Source: Glycine soja (lineage: Eukaryota; Streptophyta; Magnoliopsida; Fabales; Fabaceae). Taken from it: DNA of 64,000 bases. Below, in pieces: positions 1 to 11,416 of the stretch. The DNA lies in NCBI RefSeq assembly GCF_004193775.1, contig NC_041003.1, positions 30,184,263 through 30,248,262 on the forward strand, written 5' to 3'. A program made the position numbers and the translations under genes. Every line of letters starts with the position of its first letter. Positions within the stretch are counted from its first letter, which is position 1. The notes under the pieces were generated by a model. It was not told the DNA's origin, made no database searches, and worked only from the letters and a program-made list of their open reading frames with translations.

Positions 1-878
1 AAAAGATATAGCACACTTTTTTTTTTCTGTGAAAGAACAAAGTTTGGAAACCAGAAAACTTAGAAAGCTTTTGGCAAAGGAAGAAGAAGAAGAATAAGTA
101 GCAAAGGTTTATCAAAAGTTGTTCTAAAGAATTGTTAAAAAGTTGTTGAAATGCAAGTCAAAGTCTTGTTTTTATAGACTCTTCATGTCTGGTCAAGAAA
201 ACCATTGGAAGAGTTATAACCTTTAGAAAAACCTGAAAACCATTGGAAGAGTTACATCTTCTAATTTTTATTCAAAACTTGTCACTGGTAATCGATTACG
301 AAAACCATGTAATAGATTACACAAAGCATTTTATGAAAGGATGTGACTCTTCACAATTGATTTTGAATTTCAACGTTCAAATACACTAGTAATCGATTAC
401 CAATATCTTGTAATCGATTACACCATTTTGAAATCAATTGGAAGGTTGCAAATTTAGTTAAAAGCTTTTGAAATCAAACTTTGCTACTGGTAATCGATTA
501 CAGGAAACTGGTAATCGATTACCAGAGAGTAAAAACTCTGGTAACTTAGAAAATTTTGAAAAAAAACTCTTTTGGAAAACAAAACTGTGCTATGTTGGTT
601 TTTTGAAAAATCTTTTCAATACTTCCCTTGTGAAGTCTTCTTGATTTCTTCTCTTGAATCTTGAATTCATCTTCTCTTGAATCTTGAAATCAAACTTCTC
701 TTGATTCTTGAATCTTCTTGATTTCTTCTCATGAAACTTGAAATTAAATTTGATCTTGAACTTGTTGACTCAATCTTGAAATCATTCTTACTCAATCTTG
801 AAATCATTGTTTGGGCTTTTTGTCATCATCTTTGTCATCATCAAAACTTGATTCATCATCATGAAGCTTGCTTCTACA
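1..878 (+). mobile_element. LTR fragment, GTAATCGATTAC family, 3' end
   Basis: The 3' part of an LTR that enters from outside the window. It ends in CTTCTACA at 878, exactly where homology to the gag-RT family interior starts (compare 14,440 and 63,275). The solo LTR at 43,005-43,721 ends in the same CTTCTACA and shares the palindrome GTAATCGATTAC, so both belong to one family. The palindrome sits at 288, 389, 410, 490 and 511, with a one-base variant at 309. No coding sequence is seen. The 5' end and target duplication lie outside the window. Confidence 0.7.
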
Positions 879-1179
879 CTTTTTGTTACAAAATTTGAAA
901 GCAATGAAGGTAAGTAAATTATTAATTACAAAATTGTCCTCAATTTTGGTGGTTGTGCTCTCTTTGGTGATTCACTCAATTTAGAGTGCTTCTTAGTCCA
1001 ATAGCTCTTAAGGTGGTTGGCCCCTTGCTTCTTGACTCAAATTCTTCAAGGGATGGGACCAATCCTCCTTTCTAATTACCTATATGGCAACTCACAAACA
1101 AGGAAACAAAGAGACAAACAATAGCCAAAGACAAAAAAAAACTGAAATGAAAGCTAAACCAATAGAGTTTTAACAAGAC

Positions 1180-2290
1180 TGATGTGCCATTATTTTCTCC
1201 TATTGCTTAACCCTTTTTGCACCATTTTAATTACTGATTAGTCTTAATTGTCAAATTAATTAGGCAGTTTTATTATTTGGGCCCATTCAGCTAATTTGAT
1301 GTTTTTAATCTAATTTCAGGAATTAATGAAGCATTGGGCTTGAATCCAGAATTAGGCTTGGACTTGAAGAGGGCAGACTATTTTATTTTACAAAATTTTA
1401 TCTTATCTAGACTTTATCTTATCTAGATATTATTTAGATTTGATCTCATCTAGATATTATTTCATCTAGATCTTATCTAGATTTGATTTTATTTTATTTA
1501 TGGGCTTGGATTTAAAACAGATTTGTAAGCTTTGGGGCTGGAAAACTATATAATAGCACAAAGGTTCTAGTTTAGGCCTTTCTCTCTTCTCTTCTCTCTC
1601 TTCCCTTCTCTCTCTCCTCTTTCGTTTTGAGTTTTAGGCTTTTCTTCTTCTTTTAGACACTTTTTCGTTTTGCAATTCCAGTTGTTACTTTTCGTTTTAG
1701 CAATAAAATTTCATTCTCTATTGATTAATGGAAGGCTAAGTCTCCAGTATTGGTTTCTCTTGAGGATCAAGCACAGCTCTCTTTGAGGTTCTATTATTAC
1801 TATTAAATTCTGATCAATTTTTCCTCTTCACCAATTACTCTGTATTTGTTGCTATTAATTCATGCATGCTTAGTGCTTGATTAATTGTCTCTGCGCTTAA
1901 TTTACATTCATGCTTAATGATCGTTCATGATTAATTGGTGTATGTGTTGCTTAATCACATAATGAATGCCTTATGTTAAATTTTGCTTAGTAATTTAATT
2001 TAGGGTTGGATTAAGTGGTTGAACTGATAAAGGATAAACTCTTGTAACCTAGGATAAGAGACTTGCTTTTGAATCAAGGGGAAGCAACCTGTTTTAATTA
2101 TGATATTTTCTAATTCACATCTATTCTCTGTTTAATTTACAAAAGCAAACACCCCCCCCCCAATTCGTTACTATTTTTCTACTATCTGTTATGAACATTT
2201 GGTTTATCATTGCTCGTTGGGAAACGACCTAGGATCACTTCCTAGTTACTGCATTTTAATGTTTATTTGATTCGGGTACGGCCTCGATCA
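1180..2290 (+). mobile_element. Solo LTR (1,111 bp) with target duplication AAGAC
   Basis: Starts TGATGTGCC and ends CGATCA, flanked by AAGAC at 1,175-1,179 and 2,291-2,295. The flanking leader is continuous in copy B at about 14,736, which confirms the insertion boundaries. A TATA-like tract (ACTATATAATAG, about 1,545) is followed by a pyrimidine-rich stretch, as expected for U3/R. No internal region or second LTR is present, so this is a solo LTR left by LTR-LTR recombination. A homopolymeric C tract lies near 2,151. Confidence 0.85.
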
Positions 2291-3510
2291 AAGACATTTT
2301 CAAGGATTATTAAAAAATTAAAGCAATGAAAAACACATAAAAGCAAGCTAGGACTCAAAGAGAAACCTAGAATGGATCTAGAGTAGAGTAAAAAAAAATA
2401 AGACTCAAGAAACCTCTAGTTTTGGCACTTGTTTTCACACTAATTTTCAATTGAAATTTAAGAACTATTATAGAACAAATTTCGAGCCAAAACAACAAGT
2501 ACACTTTCCTTTCACTTTTTTTTCCTGGACACTGATTTTCCTGCCAACTTGTGTGATTGTTTGGTATTTTTTAGTTTTAACCAAATCACTTGGTTCTTTT
2601 TTTATAATTGTGGTCCAGATGTCAAGAAAATTCAGTAAAAATTTAAGCTCAAAATTCACAGTGACTAATTCCCAGTAATTTTTACGAGTTCATATGTTCT
2701 AGCTGCCAACACCAACGATTTCAACCTAGAAATCAAGAGTAGTGTTTATGTTGCTTAAGGCTTGGATAATTACAATTTGTGTTTGCTTATGCTTAAATGT
2801 CTTGAATAAAAAAAATTCAAGAGAGCTTAAGACTTATTTTGATTCACAAATCCAGCCACAACTCAGCACCACAACTCAATTTCTTCATAGGCATCATATA
2901 GGAAACTTAGAAAACAAAACAAAGTTCAACAACAAGATTACTTCTAAGAAGTCATTTAGAACATGTTATGAACTAAATAACATGTATGAATTAGACTAAA
3001 AATTCAAAAAAATAGGCTAATAATGACAAGAATACATGAACAAATGTATCTATAATTCAGTCAACAAAATCAAAATTCAACACAAACTTAGAACATAATG
3101 TGACAATTATTATGACTAAACATGACTCTAAGACAACATGGATTAAGTGATTTACACTTAGATTTTTGTGTTATTTTTTCTAATCAATATCTTGGAATAA
3201 AATTTAGATGTAAAGGTTCAGCACAAGAATAGTATGACTGAAAAATGATAGAACCTAAAATCAACACAAAAACATGATTCAAGAGTAGATCTATAAAATT
3301 TGAACCATAGAAATGCAAGAACAAGTGTAGATCTAAGGTTTAATCGGTTTATTTTTTTTGAATCTACTCTAAACAACACAAAATCACAAGACAATGGAGG
3401 ATCTACATGGAGAACAAGATGAAGAACAAGGAATTAAAGTGAATTGACCGAACAAAAAGATAAAGGAAGCAAAAGAGCATCACCTAGACGAAGATGCTCT
3501 TGATACCACA

Positions 3511-4250
3511 TGATATAGCTCAATGTGGAGCTTGTAGGCCTTGGATCTTCTTCATAAATGGAGTCCTTTGCTTCTTTAAGATCATGGTAGGGGAATGGAG
3601 AAGGAAGAAAGATGATTGGAGATGCCACTTCAAGGAGAAGCTCACAACCATAGGAAGCCATGGATAAGAGCTTGAAGGTAGGAAAAGATGAGAGGAGGGT
3701 AATTATGATTAGTAAATTTTAGCTATGGTTCAGCCCACTTATCCAAGATCATGTCCAAGATTCTCCACTAAGTGTGCTTAGGTGTCATGAGGCATGTAAA
3801 GCATGAAGGACATGTAAAAAATGCGACTATATGATGTGGCAATGGGGTGTAGCAAGCAAATGCTCACCTCCCCCTCTAAAATTTAATTGGATTGGGCTTC
3901 TTCCAATTCAATTAAATTTATTTCTCAACACACATCAAATATTCACTTAATGTACATGAAATTACAAAACTACCCCTAATACGAAAACTAGTCTAGGTTC
4001 CCTAAAATACAAGGGCTGAAAAATCCTACATTTCTAGGATTCCCTACCTCCATTATGAAGCCCTAAATACAAGGCCCAAAAATAATGAAATCCTAATCTA
4101 ATATGTATAAAGATAAGTGGGCTCATACTGAGCCCATGGGCCTAAAATCTACCCTAAGGCCCATGAGAACCCTAGGGCCTTCTCCTGAATCTCGGGCCCA
4201 ATCTTCTTGGAGTCTTATATCCAATGCCCTTGGGGGGTAGGATTGCATAA
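3511..4250 (-). repeat. 5' LTR of gag-RT family copy A
   Basis: Shares its outer end with the LTR at 60,625-61,225 (family start TGATGCAATCC, here TTATGCAATCC) and its inner end with copy B. It is 740 bp against 962 bp for the full LTR at 59,653-60,614; the shortfall is a deletion around the TATA/R region near 3,700. The initiator-Met-type primer site lies just inside (minus strand, 3,508-3,496). Confidence 0.75.
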
Positions 4251-5782
4251 GTAGGTCAGGGAGGCAAAGCATTGGGAAGTGTAGGCCGCCCCCATTTTGT
4301 GTAGGTTCAGAACAAGCATTCCTTCCCACCATATGGCTTGACTCTCAACTATACACCACCCAATGTTGCACACACTCCCAATGAGAATGTCGACAACTGT
4401 GCACCCATACACATTGATAGCCAACAACCCCAATTTGATCATGCACATGTCTCTCAACTTATGGGGGAGAGACACGAAGCACCCCGAGACCACAATCTAG
4501 CCGACTTCGAGCCTCACCTTAGATATGCCGCTGAAGGGCAGGTATTTTGCAGTGTACCCCTGCTAAACACTTTGGGGGGCCCTCAATATCTCCCACAACC
4601 ACAACCCTTGCATTTTGCGATGGGAAGAGTCTTCTATGGTGGAAAAGAAGAAATTTGACCATATAGAGGAAAGGCTAAGGGTCATTGAAAGAGGTGGAAA
4701 TTATGCCTTTGCTGACATGGCAGAGTTGTGCCTAGTGCTCGACATGGTCATTCCTCCAAAGTTCAAGGTGCCAAATTTCGATAAGTACAAGGGGACTACT
4801 TGCCCCAAGAATCACCTGAAGATGTACTGCAGGAAAATTGGAGCATACACAAAAGATGAAAAATTATTTATGCATTTCTTACAGGAAAGTCTTAGTGGGG
4901 GCAGTCGTCACCTGGTATACTAATCTGGAACCTTCCCGAGTCCATTCTTGGAAGGACCTAATGGTTGCCTTCATTAGGCAATATCAGTACAATTCTGATA
5001 TGGCTCCAGATAGAATGCAACTATAGAGCATGTGTAAAGGAGCATGAATCTTTCAAAGAATACGCCCAAAGGTGGAGAGATCTGGCATCTTAAGTAGCGC
5101 CCCTAATGATGGAGAGGGAGATGATAACAATGATAGTAGACACGTTACTGGTGTTCTACTATGAGAAGATGGTGGGTTACACGCCTTCAAGCCTTGCCGA
5201 TTTAGTTTTTGTCGACGAAAGGATCGAAGTGGGTCTGAGAAGAGGAAAATTTGATTATCCAACTTTGATGAATAGGAAGCCTGGGAAAATGGAGAGAATA
5301 AGAAGGAGGGAGGAACCCATGCTGTGACTATCATTCCTACATGGCCATATTTCCCACCAGCTCAACAATATCAATACTCAACCAATACCAGCCATTCTCA
5401 TTACCCACCACCCTATCAGCCAAGAACACCCAATCATCCACAAAGGCCACCCCTAAATCAGCCACAAAGCCTGCCTGCCACACATCCGATACCAAACACC
5501 ACCCTTAACATGAACCAAAACACCAACCAGGGAAGGAATTTTCCAAAAAAGAAGCCTGCAGAGATTACTCAAATATCTACTCAATAATGCAATGGTAGCC
5601 ATAATCCAAGCAAAGATTACTCAACCTCCATTTTCCCGAGGATACAACTCGAATGCAACATGTGCTTATCATGGGGGATTTCTAGGGCATTCCATTGAGC
5701 ATTGTATGACCTTGAAACATAAGGTGCAAAGTCTGATTGATGCGGGCTGGCTGAGATTCAAGGAGGAGAATTGCTCGTGAAT
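4251..5782 (+). pseudogene. Ogre-like gag remnant
   Basis: Broken gag of an Ogre/Tat-type Ty3/gypsy element. Recognisable pieces: the N-terminal spacer with the box SQLMGERHEAP, a retrotransposon-gag capsid region (FKVPNFDKYKGTTCPKNHL, near 4,760-4,830; MVAFIRQYQYNSDMAPDRMQ, near 4,960), a proline-rich linker, and a zinc-knuckle-like C-terminal motif (CAYHGG..GHSIEHC, near 5,660-5,705). It would package the element RNA. Frames change near 4,640, 4,890 and 5,100 and stops intervene, so no full protein can be made. Homologous frames occur at 11,417-12,845 and 40,822-42,543. Confidence 0.8.
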
Positions 5783-6419
5783 TCTGATGTCGTCAAGCGA
5801 TACTAAGTATGATGCTTGGGGAAATTTGAAGGTTGTTGTTAGATGTCTCCAATGACTTATTAGGATTTTCAGGTTTATGCCATTACTATAAACAACAGTC
5901 ACAATGCTAATAATATGGATAAATTCGATGTCCTTGTCTCCCATTCTCTCACAATTATATCTTTGCTTATTTAACTTTCACTGGAATGTGAATATAATTC
6001 ATCGGTTGTTTGCTCAAGTGACCTGTGCTCCTGAGTTGATCTCCAAGTCTGTTCAATCGGAAATTGCTCGTTCTCCATGTTTGGTGAGTATGCCATAAAC
6101 AACGAGTAAAGTAAAAAAAATGTTTGATTGACTGTGTTTCAAATAAAAAATAAGAAGTACAAATATTCATGTGACCTCATTTCATTATTCTTAAAATTTG
6201 TCTTTTTGAGAGAAAGGTGAGTCATCAAGAACAAGAGTCATTCGACTTAATCTGCACCCCAAAAATCATGTTCATATTAGGCTATAAGTGTGTAGATTTC
6301 TCTTTATATACCAATTTCCCAAATTTAATATCCTATCTTTTGAATTTAGGATGAGAGGCCCTCTTAAAGAGTCAACCTCTTGCTTTCTCATAAGGTTGAG
6401 CCCTTTGATACAAGCACCT

Positions 6420-7035
6420 ATTGCCTTCTTTCATAGGACTCAAAGTCCTCGCTTTTATCTTTCACAGGACTCAAAGTCCTCGCCCCTCGCCTTTATCTTT
6501 CATAGGACTCAAAGTCCTCCATCTTTATAGGACTCAAAGTCCTTTGTCTTTTACATTTCAAAAACTTCAATGTCTTTAGCCATTTACATTTTCAAAGACT
6601 ACAATGTCTTCGTTTACATTTCAAAGACTTCAATATCTTTAGTCATTTATGCTTTCAAAGATTACAATGTCTTCATTTACATTTTAAAGACTTCAATGTC
6701 TTCAGTCATTTATGCTTTCCAAGACTATAATGTCTTCATTGACATTTACAAGACTTCAATGTCTTCTGTCTTTCACATTTACAAGACTTCAATGTCTTCT
6801 ATTTTTTACATTTACAAGACTTCAATGTCTTCTATCTTTTACACTTTATAAGACTTCAACGTCTTCTGTCTTTCATAGGACTCAATGTCCTAGTCTTTGT
6901 GCTTTTTAGGACTCAACATCCTCTGCTTCTATGCTTTGAAAAGAAAAAAAACTTCAAGTGTCTTCTGCTCTACAGGACTTCAATGTCCTACATTTTACAT
7001 TTTATAAAACTTTAATGTCCTCTTGTTTTTTCGGT
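6420..7035 (+). repeat. Degenerate 29-35 bp tandem array of hairpin units
   Basis: About 19 units, each with a short inverted repeat such as AGGACTCAAAGTCCT, AAGACTTCAATGTCTT or AGGACTCAATGTCCT followed by a T-rich spacer. It lies between gag and the 3' LTR, the same place as the 24-bp array at 44,570-45,405. Predicted small frames across it are by-products of the repeat. Confidence 0.8.
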
Positions 7036-7153
7036 TTCACTTCCTTGGTTTTTGCCAGTTGCCCGGTCGAATAGCAAGATCGCTCGAACGACATTAGTGT
7101 CCTTATCTTTACTTCCATTTTATTTCTAATAAAAGATAAGTAAAGAGAGACAA

Positions 7154-8401
7154 CTTTTATACTCTAATTTCGTCCGAGGACTATCGTTCATTGATCTTTT
7201 GATCCTTTCTAACTGACTTACGATGCTGAACGCCAGTTACAGTGCAAAGCAAGGAACCATTTGGTGTTTCGATCAGGAAGGCAAAAGATACCAAGAAAAG
7301 AGGGGAAAAGGGTCTTTTTCTTGGTTTTCCTGGACCCTAGCTCGCCTAAGCTAGCCTTTGGCTCGCTTGGGCCACCGAATGACTTCAAGGTTAAGAAACC
7401 AGCTTGCCTGGGCGAGCTGCAATTGCCCCAAGTGACCCTTCTCTTATAAATAGGCGTGCTAGGGGGGCTGAGAGGGGTGCCATGATGGAGTAGTGAAGGA
7501 AATTGAGAGAATTAAAAGAGACGAAAAATAAGAAAGAAGAGGAAACGAAGCCGAGGCACTGCCGAATCGCGACTGCGATCAATCTCTATGTTGTTCCTTG
7601 TTCAGGGTTCTTCATGCGACCGTTGGTTAGTTTTGTTTTTAAGATTTGAATGTGATCTATGCACCCTTAGGGTCCCCCTTTGTTGTTTTGTGCATATTCA
7701 TTTCCTCCATCAATCATCGGTGATCCCGTTTTCTTTGTAAAGTTCAATCTTAACCGATCACTAGTATTGTAAAGTCATCTTTAAAGAGGTTGAAAGTTAA
7801 TAAACAAAACCAAGATAAAACCAATTCATAACTTTTTCTTTTTTATCAAATATCACTTGAGATCGTTTCAAGGTCGAACGCCTTAATGATTCTCTCCGCT
7901 TTTCAAAATTTAAAACATCATTTCAAGGTCCAACGCCTTAACGATTTTCTCCGTTTTTCAAAATTTAAAACATTGTTTCAAGGTCAAACGCCTTAGACGA
8001 CTTCTTGTTCGCAATTAAAATAAATCTTTCAAAAACATAAAATCAATTTAACACACAAACATTCAAACTTAAAGAACTACGTAGGTCTAAATTCCTCATT
8101 ACACCTGAGGATATGTAGGAGCAAGGGCAGTCCCCTTGTCGACCCCAAAAAAAGGAGAAATATAAAAAGGGAAAAATTGATTAAAGGCTGCCACCCCTTG
8201 TGGCAGGCACGTGGGGTGCTAATACCTTCCCTATGCGTAAACAACTCTCGAACCCTTATTTTCAAAATTCGCAGACCTCTTCTTTCGGTTTTTCTAACGT
8301 TTTCCTTGAATAAATGTTGGTGGCGACTTGCGCGTGTTTTCTTTTTTAGAAGATGCACCTTTGGCTTTACGCCCGCACTCCTTTCATAGGGTAGGTTGCG
8401 C
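7154..8401 (+). repeat. LTR of Ogre-like copy 1
   Basis: Aligns with the LTR of the 17-kb element: the start TTTTATACTCTAATTTCG corresponds to TGTCATACCCTAATTTCG there (the TG terminus is mutated) and the end GGTAGGTTGCGCCA to GGCAGGTTGCGACA. It is preceded by a purine-rich tract (AAGTAAAGAGAGACAAC) like the polypurine tract at 50,527-50,543. A TATA box (TTATAAATAG, 7,444-7,453) marks the promoter. U5 carries three AAGG-TC-ACGCCTT hairpin units (7,870-8,000) and the CTACGTA-type hairpin (8,080-8,118). Confidence 0.75.
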
Positions 8402-8655
8402 CAGTAATTAAAATGAAGCTTTCAAAAGCATAAAACCAACTCAACACACAAACTTTCTCACTTTAAAGCACTATGTAGGTCTGAATTCCTCATCGCACCT
8501 GAGGATACATAGGAGTAAGGGAAGCCCCCTTGTCAGCCCCAAAAAAATAAAATATAAAAAGGAAAAATAAATAATATTGAAGTCATGTTGTGAACACTCG
8601 ATTAAAGGGTGTCGTCTCTTGTGACGAGTGCGTGGGGTTCTAATAACGTCATAAT
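8402..8655 (+). repeat. Partial second copy of LTR U5
   Basis: Repeats the 3' part of the preceding LTR (compare 8,025-8,225), including the CTACGTA-type hairpin in the form CTATGTA...TACATAG, and breaks off after GTGGGGTTCTAATAAC. It joins the two Ogre-like fragments and suggests rearrangement at this point. Confidence 0.65.
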
Positions 8656-9375
8656 AATACATATCATTAAGTTCCTGAATTAAGGACATGGAACAAACTC
8701 ACCATGTTTTGTTTCCTTGATCAAATCATGTATATCTTCATAACATCATAATAGTACATATAATTCCTGTATTTACCATTTTTCATGTTCACACACGGCA
8801 TTTTGCATAAACCATTACATTGTCATACTCGTTCATTTAGCATGTTTTCTTTGTGCTATTGACCATATACCTTTTGTTTCCATTAGTCGTTATGTTCACT
8901 TATGCATACTCCCACCATATAGTTGCTTATAACTTGCCTTCTTTTTCTTTGTTGTCAAAGTCACAATGAAGCATGAAAGTCTGCACCGCATTCTTAGTTG
9001 CATGTGTTGGGTACCATGGTAATAACTACAAACAAACCATGAATGGGTTCATATATTTCTTTCTCTTGACGATGACTAAGAGTTGCATGAACATGGTACC
9101 CAATGCATTGTTAATAAGAAAGTGTGGTCTTTCAGGCCTCTTGTGTCAAGTTGATAAATATGTTTGTCATGCATAACATAACCATGCCCTGTTTCATTCA
9201 TCATATCTCCTTTATGATAGGGTGTTGAAGTATTGGCCATCAAAATTTCCATTCTTGCGAACATGGGGTCGGATCAAGCGTCATCTTTTAAGAAAATCTT
9301 TTATCATGTCAAAGTCAAAAATCTAGAAGTAGCCAACTTGAGAAAACTGGGGCAGCGGATGGGTCAAGTTTAACA

Positions 9376-11119
9376 TTAGGCTTTTAGCAAGGTATATGGA
9401 AAGATCTGGGATCTGACGATGATAGAAGTTTCAGTTGAAGCAATCGCATCTCACACTCAATACTATGACCAATCACTCAGATGCTTCACTTTTAAGGACT
9501 TTCAATTAGCCCCAACCGTAGAGGAGTTTGAAGGGATCTTAGGATGCTCGATAGGAGGAAGGAAGCCATACCTTTTTTCTGGGTACTATCCTTCTATGGC
9601 GAGAATAGCAGGAGTGGTCAAGATCTCAGAATGAGAATTAGATCGAGTGAAGCAAAGTAGGAATAGAGTAGCAGGAATACCAAGGAAGTTCTTGGAGGAG
9701 AAGGCGGAGACTCTGGCAAGCCAAAGGGAGTGGGTAACATTCATCGACGTATTAGCATTACTAGTGTTGGAGACAATTCTATTTCCAAATGTAGACGGGC
9801 TGGTGGATCTAGCAGCGATCGACGCTTTTCTTGCTTATCACCACAACAAGGAAAGCCCAATCATTGCTATTTTAGCAGATGCGTATGATACATTCAACTT
9901 GAGATGTGAGAAGAGTAGTGCAAGGATTGTCTGTTGTATGCCTAGTCTTTATGTATGTTTGGTATCCCACATCTTTAATCATGAAAGTAGATCTGTCTGT
10001 CCCCTACAAGGTCATCGCATGTGCTCAAGAAAGGACAAAGCAAATTGGGAAGAACTCTTGGCAAGCATGACGAGAGTGTCCATTAGTTGGTTTCCACAGT
10101 GGAAAGAAGGAGGGGCAGGAGCGTTATGCTCATGTGAAGGATTTCCAAATGTTCCTTTGATAGGGACGAAGGGTCGTATTAATTATAATCCTGTGTTGGC
10201 CATAAGACAGTTAAGATACCTTATGAGCGGTGCGCCATTGGAGGAGACCATCGCACCTTTCATCGCACGAGGTTTTGATGAAGCTAATACAAAGATGCTT
10301 CAGAGGATCCGTAAGGCATGAAATAAAATGGGAAGAAAAGATAAAGAACTTAGGGGAAGTAGCAATGGTGTCATAGGTGGCTATCATAAATGGTTGAAAT
10401 CTAGAACGCAAGGGATGACTTGGCTCCAAAAGCTAAAGGGTTTGAGTGCAGAAAAGGCTAAAATGCCTGAGAAGAGTGAAAAGGTGCAAGCCTTGAAAAC
10501 TGAGCTCAAAAAGATAAAAGTAGCAAAGGAGAAGCTAAAGGTGGCAGTCACTAGGGTTAGGAAAGAATGTGATGAGCTAAAATATATCAACATGATCGCA
10601 GCTGAAGTGCTAGAGCGGGAAACAAAAAGGGCCAGAAAGGAAGAGTGGAGTAGAAACAAGTTTCAAGGGGATTTGTTAGGTAGCAGTAATGAGCTTAAAC
10701 TTAGAAAATCCGAGAGGGAAAAATCAAGGATGGAAAGCATGATGTTAGAGGATAAGTTAAAGAGTTTTCAGAGGTCAAAGAGATGTTTGACAGAGCAGTT
10801 AATCATTCATCAATATAAAGAGAAGGTGAACCTAGCTGCTAGTCATAGGTAGATGCTGGAAGACGAACAGGCAAAGGTGTCAGCCTTGCAAGTTGAAAGG
10901 GAAGCAAGAGAAGGGGTGATAGAGTTATTGCATAAAGAAGCCAGGAGATAGATGGATAGATTTCCTCTCACTATGAATGAGAGTCAAGAGCTTCCAAGGT
11001 TGTTAGCCAGAGCCATGGCGGTGGCTGACACATACTTTGCTCCCGATGAAGTTCACAGTCTTTTCAATTATTGCCAGCACATGGTCGAACTAATGACCCA
11101 CATAATTAGGAATCACTAA
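9376..11119 (+). pseudogene. Ogre ORF1 (DUF7745-type) with in-frame stops
   Basis: The extra ORF that Ogre/Tat retrotransposons carry upstream of gag; its role is unknown. The N-terminal domain has the family signatures YGKIWDL, QYYDQSLRCFTFKDFQLAP and GGRKPY, then DLAAIDAFLAYHH. The C-terminal half (about 10,430-10,950) is rich in Lys/Glu/Leu and looks like coiled coil; the frame ends at TAA 11,117. One frame runs throughout with no frameshift, but four stops interrupt it: TGA 9,632, TGA 10,319, TAG 10,850 and TAG 10,949. The upstream limit is uncertain because TAA and TAG precede 9,376. I place it in DUF7745 from memory of the signature. Confidence 0.8.
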
Positions 11120-11416
11120 TGTGTCCATGTTGTATTTCTATTTATGCTTTGCCTCTAACAAGATGAACAATGTTGTTTTTAATGAAAATTGGATTTGATT
11201 CGACCCTATGTTCTACTGAATGTCCTATGTAAAATTCACGATACTTCAACAACTTATCATTGTTATGCATTCACGTTTATTTAGTTGTTACATTACTCAT
11301 TGCATTCTTTCCTTAACAGTCTTCGTCGTCGTCATCATCAAAATGTAATCATAGTAATAAAAAAGAATGAATGCGCTTTACGACACCCTTACCAAACACG
11401 TGCCAAGGCTAGAATC

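Larger units (their letters stand above)
879..4250 (-). mobile_element. Ty3/gypsy gag-RT family copy A (5' LTR and leader)
   Basis: Minus-strand partial element. Reading right to left it has a 5' LTR (4,250-3,511), a primer-binding site matching initiator tRNA-Met (TGGTATCA, 3,508-3,501) and a long untranslated leader that matches 14,430-15,960 of copy B and 63,270-64,000 of copy C. The gag-RT gene of copies B and C is missing because the leader is cut at 878 by another LTR. A solo LTR (1,180-2,290) is nested in the leader. No long frame remains. The right boundary touches Ogre-like gag sequence directly. Confidence 0.75.
4251..8401 (+). mobile_element. Ogre-like non-autonomous element, copy 1 (gag to 3' LTR)
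   Basis: The 3' half of an Ogre-like Ty3/gypsy element: decayed gag (4,251-5,782), a non-coding segment, a hairpin-unit tandem array (6,420-7,035) and an LTR (7,154-8,401). Order and sequence match the complete element at 35,637-52,706. Both share the same direct passage from gag into non-coding DNA with no pol between, so the pol loss predates both insertions. The left end abuts the LTR of copy A. Confidence 0.75.
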
